Below the pieces are notes generated by a model that worked only from the letters and a program-made list of their open reading frames with translations, was not told where the DNA came from and did no database searches. A DNA stretch of 64,000 nucleotides from Cornus controversa (Eukaryota > Streptophyta > Magnoliopsida > Cornales > Cornaceae), in NCBI GenBank assembly GCA_026545225.1, contig CM048845.1:15469001-15533000 (forward strand), read 5' to 3'. The position numbers and the translations under genes were made by a program. Positions 56,911 through 64,000 of the stretch are shown here, piece by piece (position 1 is the stretch's first letter; the number at the start of each line of letters is the position of its first letter).

Positions 56911-57777
56911 CAAGGCACACTCAAAACAATTTGAGGCCTAAGGCAGAAAATACCATGTGGCCTGATATTTAATTTATTAATACAAAGTTATATTAGCAAA
57001 TTATTTATAAATCATTCTTCTTGCCTCTTCAAATACAAAATCACTAATTAAATGATTGTATTGAAAGTATTTTTAATACTTCTTGTGTATTTGAGTATAT
57101 ACTTAACACAAGCTAATATATATTTTCTTGCCTTTTAAATTATTTCACATTTAAATTCACTTTTTTTTTGTATGTTGATAAAAAAAATTGCAAATAAAAT
57201 AAAGAACCCTACAATGTCTCGTGTTCCAACACTTGCGACACACAGACACAAGAGCATGAAAAATGATAAAAGAGAGAAAATGTGTGAAGAGATAAGTTTA
57301 GAATCCAAAAGAAAAAAAATAAGACTACAAAATAATTAAAGTTAAAAGAAGAATAGAACTTGTTAAAAGTTAATATCAGAAAGTGTTATCAATTCCCACA
57401 ATTCAAGAAAAAAAAAGTTAAGATGGGAAAGTTTTATCAATTCCCACAATTATTCATGTGCTATATATTCAATAATTAATATAACACAACTATGTAATGA
57501 AAGTGAAGAAAAAAAAATGTTGGATTAGGAGAGGAGAAAATAAAGGAGATGGGAAAAGAAAAGAAATATGAGTTTTAATAGAAAGTGGAATGAAAAGTTT
57601 TAGAAATTGTTAAATTATTTAAGCTCACTATTAAATCTCTACCATTGGTTGGGGCCTATATAAAGAAATAAAATTTTTAGAAAATCTAATCCTATATAGA
57701 AATAGAAAATTAGAGGCCTTTTATTGGCTTGGGCCTTAGGCGACCGCCTAACTCGCCTAAAGGTCCAACCAGTCCTT
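56911..57777. mobile_element. hAT-like non-autonomous element, 867 bp, 8-bp target duplication
   Basis: Exact cttccaag repeats flank it (56903-56910 and 57778-57785). The left part tttgaggcctaaggc and the right part gggccttaggcgaccgccta are the subterminal signature of the plant TTF-type hAT elements whose ends resemble CAGGGCCGGTCC. Here the ends are diverged (caaggcac / ccagtcctt). The interior is AT-rich with no transposase recognised. It lies in a gypsy LTR and is therefore younger than it. Confidence 0.75.
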
Positions 57778-58624
57778 CTTCCAAGTTCATAGTCATCATT
57801 TGAATTACACGTTTATGGTTCAAAAGTGCTAGCAATTAAACTATGACTATAACTACAATAAATCAACATGCCACAAGCTGGTATGGATAGCCATATAAAA
57901 AATATCCAAAAATAAAGTAAAAACCTATAAGGAGCTCCACTTGAATGCTCAACTCTCATCCATCATTGATGCCTTATTTGTAAAAAGTTTAAGGGGAAAA
58001 GGATGAGTAAAACAATGAACTCAGTAGAAATGCCCCAACCCACCTAGGCATTGACTCGACACCGACCTACATGATATGTATGTCATTACACTACATGGTA
58101 TATTCAATGATCTCATGTCAATCATCACAAATACAAGTCAAGTAGCATACATTTAATACATATATCAAGCTTAATAAAATGAATCAATGAGCAACGAGCT
58201 ATATACACCTTCTCGGTCATAATCCAATACGTAAACATGATTGATCAACTTCGACGATCATGTGACCTTGGATATCTTCGATAACACCCATATGATTTAG
58301 ACAACTCCGAAGAATCATACAAACATGACATTATATTGGTTTACCAAATGTGAGTGGACAACTCCAACATTTATAAGGTGATGGACAATCTCTGAGTTCT
58401 AGGCCTTAGCCTTGGTATGACGGGGTAACTTCAAAGGTCACACCTAGTGGACGATTATACCCCTCTCGTGACATGGTTGGACAATTCCAAAAGCCCATGC
58501 ACGGTCCACATACACAATTTTGCATCAATTACTTATATATGCATTTTAAACATATAGAACACATAGCATACATATTTCATGCTCTTTAATGCACATTTTT
58601 GCTATAATTATATCTAGCATGCAT

Positions 58625-59345
58625 TGTAGAGACAAGGTCCAATTTTGACTGATTTTCATTTTTAGCATCATTTTTGTCCTAATTGCATTTTAAACGATGT
58701 TTAACATGTTGTGAATGTGGGAAACATGTTTGGGGAGTTGTTTTAGGGTTTTGAAAATTTTTCGGAACATTTGAAGAAGTTTGATATTTTGGGTCAACGA
58801 GACTCTAGGACGAAGTCAAGTGGGCCTGGGAATCCAAAAAATTTTTAGAAAAATCTTATTTTTGGTTATGGACCAAAAAAAAATACTTAGAGTGTTAAGG
58901 AAGCAATTTCAGAGCCATAGTTGCTTTTAAAATCAGAGACAGAGCTTGGGAGGGTATGCTAAGTGACTTAGGGGCATTTCGATCATTTTGCACCCCAAGT
59001 GGAGATATAAATATCTAGAGGGGCTGAGATATTTCATTTTCCAGCAAGATCTCTCTCTCTCTAATTCTCTCACTTCATCTTTTTCCATTCTCTCTACATT
59101 TCGGAGGCTTTGCACTTTAATTTTGAATTTTTCGAAGAAGGATAGATTGTTCCTCAGGCTAAAGGCTTCGGTTTGAGATGAACAAAAGGCATTTTTGGCC
59201 AGGTGAAGAGGGATGAAAATTTGGGATTTAGATTTCAAGCTTAGGATTTGAGGTAGGGGTGTGAAATTCTTCTTTATTTTGATTCTATAGGTCATATACT
59301 TGTGACATGAATGTTATTTTGAAATTTTGTTAAAACATGAATTTC

Positions 59346-59384
<39 letters not shown>

Positions 59385-61117
59385 AGATCATATATTGTGC
59401 ATGACTTGGTGTTGTTTATGAATCCATATTATGAATTGTGTTCACTGAGAAGTATTGTGAAATTTGATTCCATGTGTAGAGTAAATGCATGAAAAGAAGA
59501 TTTTCTTGAAAATGTATTGGTTATAATTTCCATGAAATGGTTGATTTTTATTGTGACAAGATTAAGGTGAAAGTGTGTGCATAAACTTGACATAGATCAT
59601 GCATTTAGTGATAATTGTGAATTTTGTGCATTTATGTGATAAGTGTATATTATGTGAAAAATATATTTTTGGGGCATGTGTGTGAATTAAGAAAGGCCTG
59701 AAGCCCTAGGGTGCAAGGCCCATAAGTTGGCTAGCCAGATCTCGCTTCCATCGGGTTAGCAACTTGTAGAGCGTAAGTAGAGTTTGTGATTTCGAAGAAA
59801 CCCTTACTATGGAATTGTGACAAGTAGATGTCCTTAGTTGAATTGAATTTCGATTATACGTGGTATAAATTTACTTGTGAATTATGACTTCATATAAATT
59901 TTCATATATTGAAATGTGAAGCATCACTAATGATTTTTGAAACTTGTATGTTTTAAGTGTGAAAAGTATGGATACTTGTCATATAGTTAATTAGAGATTT
60001 TATATGCATTCATGCATGGCTGCCTAAGTTATGATGCAGTGGGGTGGATCATTCCTATTGGGCGTAGTTGTATGCTTATCCCCTTCCTCCAGATTCTTTT
60101 CAGATAAAGGTGCTATGGAGGATGAGGCATAGAGATTAGAGTGGATTTTAAGCTTCTTTTTGGATTCCTTTTGGACATATGTATATAGAGGTCCATGCTG
60201 GCTTGTGGCATGTCGACTATAGTTTTTGTGTTGCCTTTACATTTGGTTCCTCTTATGTATATGAACTTCAAATGTAAATGCCACATATGGCATAACTTGA
60301 ACTCTTGGGATATGTCTGTTTGATGAATTCCTTCATATATAACTTGTAGAAGATGTAGGAATGATGAATCTTTTGAACTTCTTCATATATGACCTTGAGA
60401 ATGGTATAAGAAATAGAAATTTTTGTATCCTTTTATGTATGGAAATGTGGGAATGGTTTTGGAATGATTTTATATTTCTTAGCTTGCTATGTATGTTATG
60501 GATTATTATAGATGTTAAGCCTCAAGGGAATGAATGATTTAGAGTAGAATTGTGAAATACATGTACCTAGTCTTTATAAGGTGCAAACACATGAATTTTG
60601 TGGATTTTTATTCAAGTTTTTGGTTACAAATGAGTGTGTGAATATAGGGAATGCTTATACACTTGTGAAATCAGGTTTGAGGCATTTTTGAACTTTCGGT
60701 CACCTAGTCTCTGTAGTAGTCGATAGAAATTATGAGATACTAAATATTTGCAAATGGGGTACCTGTTTTGGATAATTGAAGAAAGGTTTCAACCAATCAA
60801 AAGCTCCCTTTCGGCCTGCCAAAACTACCTTTCAGCCAATTGATAAAATTAAAAACTTGAAGGTCAGCTGAACCCAGGTTTCAGTCGACTAAAACCTAGA
60901 CATAATTGAAATTCTTCAAACCTTAAAATATGAATGAGTATGAGTAGATGCATAGACCAATGTGGGTCCCATTGGGGTGGATAATGACGAGTATACCCAT
61001 ATAAAATGGTGTATGTTTAGAAAGCTTCCACAATTGAATGATTTTAATGTGAGATTAGTGATGTGGATGTGTAGCTAAATCACTATTAGTTTTTGGGAGT
61101 TGAAAATTGGGGCATGG
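58625..61117 (+). repeat. 5' LTR of the gypsy fossil, ~2.49 kb
   Basis: It starts tgtagagacaaggtccaatt and shares tgtttaacatgttgtgaatg, gtgggaaacatgttt and similar phrases with the solo LTR at 13526, so the two are related. A TATA-like gatataaatatctag lies near 59003. A (ta)n run lies at 59350-59381. Its family-specific repeat (60777-60905) is of the tttcaaccaatcaaaag / tttcagtcgactaaaac kind. Confidence 0.75.
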
Positions 61118-61311
61118 AAACTTGGTATCAGAGTTTTAGGTTGGAATACCTAGGGATGATGGAGAATGGTCATGTCACGTAATCGGGTTTGAATACCTTT
61201 GGGAGATGGGAAAAGGTTGAACCATGTTTTGGTTTGAAAGAACTTGATGATTTTTGAAATTATGAATTTGAGGTTTTGATCCTAGATTTAATGTTAAGTG
61301 CTGATGTGGCT

Positions 61312-62704
61312 AAACGTGATTGTAATTGTAAGCTTATTTTTGACATTTAAAAAATATAATTTAACCACTCGCAAGAGCACAAATCTTTGTAGATACGGTT
61401 CTATATAGAGGGTATTGATCCCACGAGGACTAGTTGTTAATTGTCTTGAAGAGAGATTAATTCTACTTTAATTCTAAAAACAAAGTTTTGATTTTTGTTT
61501 TAAAACTATTGCATGAAATGTAAAAATACTAAATTTAAAGAGTTGTAAGTTGGGAGAGAGAACTAGGGATGGTTTCCACCACTAGCCATTCACATGTCCA
61601 TAAATGTAGCAAGCTTGGGATTTATAAAATGAAATGCCTAACAATGTCATTAGGTTTGTGACCTCAATAACATATCAAAAGATCAATGTGTTTTCCAACT
61701 TATCATAACCCATCTTCAACAAGCATAGTTCTTCAACCTAACTAATTACCCTACTCTCTAAGTGAACCTAAATGCATCTAAACTAACTCATCTTGGCATG
61801 ATTTATACAAGCAATAACAACACATTTCATTTAAACACCATTGCTTAGCCATCACTTACATTTTTTGTAGAAGATGCAAGTGTTGTGGATTCATAAGATG
61901 GATTCTACTCTAAGACAAGAATAAAAATAACATCATATGAATATATATAAGAAATGTATAAGTGTACATCATCACTAGACTAAGTAATCAACATTTAAAT
62001 ACAAATCCCAAATAATGCTACAAAAATGAACAAGTTTACATGGCTAGGGGTTTCACCCACACCCTAGTAGAGAAGTTAGTTGATTATGGCAGCCTTGCAC
62101 TCTTCCATTGATGGAGAAAATGAAGTTTCAAGGTTTGGTTCAGCTTCTCTTTCTCCTCTCCCGAAAGTCTCTAATGTAAGGTATATGATATATGAGAGAA
62201 AATGGCTCCTTTTGTGTATATTTGGCTACTTTCAATCCTTGGGACCCATCTTGTATATATATATAGCAATATATATACCAACTAAATTAATAATATCTCC
62301 ATGTGTCTTCTTCAACTCAGAAAATCCATCCAAGTCGTGCAAAAAGGTGGATTTTCTTGCAAGTGGGAGAGCAGGTGAGCAAGTGGACAAGTGGGTCTGC
62401 AGAATCTTGATTGATCGATATTGGAATCTCGATTGATCGAGATTTCGATTAATCAAAATGCATGTCTTGATCAATCAAGATCTCGATTGATCGAGATCAA
62501 CATCTCGATTGATTGAGATGCCTTAGCTTCATTTCTGAATTCTGCTCTTCAACTACAAATGGCCTCAAATATTGCTCATTTTGGTACAAAACATGCAATA
62601 CATTAAAAACACAAAAATACCGTAAACATAGCTCGGTAAACGTAATAATGGGACTAACATATGCAATAAAGAGGGTTCAAATGCATAGTATTGAACACTT
62701 ATCA
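61312..62704 (-). mobile_element. Solo LTR with exact target duplication, inserted in gypsy
   Basis: On the minus strand it starts TGATAAGTGTTCAATACT and ends ...CACATCA. The flanks are agtgc (61307-61311) and agtgc (62705-62709). The start resembles that of the LTR at 7273 (TGATAAGCACTGAATGTTGC and the shared ttgcatatgtta), so the families are related. It holds the gatcgagat palindrome array (62405-62520). Confidence 0.85.
62405..62520 (-). repeat. Palindrome array TCTCGATNGATCGAGA in the solo LTR
   Basis: Six related inverted-repeat words lie within about 115 bases: ttgattgatcgatattgg, atctcgattgatcgagat, tttcgattaatcaaaa, tcttgatcaatcaaga, atctcgattgatcgagat and atctcgattgattgagat. Their centres are mostly cgattgatcg or variants. 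Confidence 0.85.
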
Positions 62705-62847
62705 AGTGCATAATTATATGAAAATGCTTGTGTGCTTATTTGTTTGATATAACATGTTATTTGTGAAGTAACTTAGCATGTTGTGAATATAGCATGGTAT
62801 TTGTGCTTTGAATTTTAAAGTGTTATCATTTCATCTATATAGAGAGA

Positions 62848-63830
62848 TGCCACCTCGTAAAGCTTGTGGAGGAGTACCAACAGTAGCTCCTATAGATGGA
62901 GACGATTTATGCATGACATGATTTTGACAATGTGGCAAATAGCTAGGGAGACGCAAGGGGAAGCACAAACAACACAAGCTCCGCCGAGAGTAGTGCCTCC
63001 TAGTCGAATGATAACGGCATTAGGGCATGTTAAGAAGCATAGTCCACTAAAATACTCGTGAGGATTCGATCCTATGGTGGCAAAAAATTGGTTGGATGAA
63101 ATGGTGACACTTCTTACTGTGTTTGGGATAGAGGTGGACCTAAGGGTGAAAGTGGCCTATTACATTAAGGCTGAGGCTAGCCATTGGTGTAAATTCATAG
63201 GGAACTACCATGACATCAAGACAATAGACTGGGATATGTTCCAAGTGCTTTTCTTTGAGAAGTACTTTCTGGTGGCGGTGAAGGATAATTTGAGGCGAGA
63301 ATTCTATGAGTTGGTTCAAGGCTCGATGATGGTGATGGAATACAAGACCAAATTCACATCTTTGGCTCATTTTGTACGAGAGATGATCCCAACTGAGGAG
63401 CTTAAGATTAGTAGTTTATGAGAAGTTTCCAAACATTCATAAGGGATAGGGCTATAGTCTTAGGTCTGAGGAGCTACGCCGTGGTGGTGGAGAAAGCATT
63501 GATAGCCGAGGAGGTTGACAATGACAATCAGAGGATATGAGAATCATAGAACTAAGCAAGGAGCATGGGGTCCCTTCTGAACAACTGCGCTAAGAAGAAG
63601 CAAATAGATGGTGGCTTATTTTTATGAGGTCAACAATAGCCCAATTGACACCATTAGTGGCTATACCTATTAGATCTTCACGATCTAAGGTAATTTGATT
63701 CAACTGTCAGAAACCTAGGCATTATAGGTCCGAATGTACTCAAGGATAAGCCCCTTATGTGACAGACAACAAGTGCTACCATTGTCAACAGATGGGCACA
63801 TTAGTTGGAGTTGTCCAAGAAGAAGGGTAC
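62848..63830 (+). pseudogene. Gypsy gag with zinc knuckle, broken
   Basis: After MPPRKACGG a spacer leads to the retrotransposon gag core: FDPMVAKNWLDEMVTLLTVF (63068), AYYIKAEASHWCKF (63152), WDMFQVLFFEKYF (63230) and the REFYELVQGSMMVMEYKTKF segment (63297). A knuckle FNCQKPRHYRSECTQG lies near 63700. This is the nucleocapsid precursor of a Ty3/gypsy element. The plant chromovirus (Tekay/Del-like) group fits its LTR length. Confidence 0.75.
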
Positions 63831-64000
63831 TCAAAGTGGGGTTGGTTCACAGTAGCATCCTGCACAACCTACTACTCCACAGTTAGGCTTTAGGGTATTG
63901 CCACCACCATAGATAGTGCCATCTGTTCAGAGTTTGCATGCACCGATTAAAAGAGATACATCTAGTCCTCCTAGTCAAGAGTCAGGATATCAAAGTGCAA

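Larger units (their letters stand above)
55501..58624 (-). mobile_element. Gypsy LTR, minus strand, interrupted on the right
   Basis: Read on the minus strand it parallels 13526-16525: the tggctatccataccagcttg phrase (57895) and the cttatttgtaaaaag/gataaagcaccgatg region, the cacaatcgaag palindromes and the ggggtgcaatac end near 55510. A run of actccga/aacttc-like phrases at 58200-58500 takes the place of the other LTR's hairpin array. It holds a SINE (56110-56225) and a hAT (56911-57777). At 58624 it is cut by another gypsy LTR. It is broken and its start is out of view. Confidence 0.65.
58625..64000 (+). mobile_element. Ty3/gypsy fossil: long LTR, primer site, gag; runs off the right edge
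   Basis: The LTR starts TGTAGAGACAAGG at 58625 and ends near 61117, followed by TGGTATCAGAG at 61123-61133 (initiator-Met type). gag begins at 62848 (MPPRKACGG) and shows the retrotransposon gag core and a CCHC knuckle near 63700. A solo LTR of another family sits in the leader (61312-62704). The element is broken, and pol would lie outside the window. Confidence 0.8.

Noticed and set aside
58933-59295. 120-codon minus-strand frame
   Set aside because: It lies inside a gypsy LTR, antisense to its transcription, with no domain.

Overview
The window looks like intergenic, repeat-rich DNA from a flowering plant, most likely a eudicot. It is strongly AT-rich. It carries plant-type Ty1/copia and Ty3/gypsy LTR retrotransposons with initiator-Met and Asp tRNA primer sites, hAT transposons of the TTF zinc-finger type, tRNA-derived SINEs and fold-back MITEs. 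I found no tRNA or rRNA gene and no complete host gene. The only candidate host gene is a pair of exons running off the left edge (minus strand, 1-338).

Region by region. 1-6.2 kb: end of the candidate host gene, a 1.05-kb TIR element filled with tandem repeats, a 0.29-kb fold-back MITE, a SINE and two hAT 5' ends. 6.2-12.8 kb: a minus-strand copia fossil split by a 4.56-kb non-autonomous LTR element (7273-11831) with two 1.36-kb LTRs and a tRNA-Asp-type primer site. 12.8-18.4 kb: a second copy of the copia leader/gag in the opposite orientation, giving a head-to-head inverted repeat. Its right arm holds a solo LTR (12997-17152, target duplication gtgtc), which itself holds a 3.0-kb gypsy solo LTR (13526-16525, target duplication aacac). 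18.6-25.3 kb: a copia 5' end cut by element E1, which has an LTR, gag and a plant-transposon-protein ORF but no visible polymerase. 25.3-31.1 kb: gypsy ends, a MITE, a 635-bp hAT with its transposase C-terminus, a decayed LTR and a 478-bp hAT MITE. 31-37 kb: sparse sequence with a copia RT fragment, small tandem duplications and a 1.36-kb TIR element. 36.4-43.3 kb: a local segmental duplication whose first copy is split by an LTR fragment, a telomere-like palindromic minisatellite and other repeats. 43.9-51.5 kb: element E2, a plus-strand relative of E1. 51.5-55.5 kb: a minus-strand copia inserted in a hAT transposase fragment that also carries a solo LTR. 55.5-64 kb: a minus-strand gypsy LTR holding a SINE and an 867-bp hAT, cut by a plus-strand gypsy element (LTR, primer site, gag) that itself holds a solo LTR.

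How the parts relate. Nesting gives a relative time order, supported at several sites by exact 5-bp or 8-bp target duplications. E1, E2 and three solo or decayed LTRs share LTR ends (TGTGA... and ...AACTCACA) and form one family, here called X. The most unusual theme is that several unrelated LTR families each carry a small array of their own short palindromes (ggaccggtcc, the ttgtgcgaaa/tttcgcacaa type, the tctcgatngatcgaga type). One gypsy LTR also carries seven hairpin units whose arms appear to covary. All retroelements are treated as fossils, and all visible ones are broken or solo. Percent identities are judged by eye.
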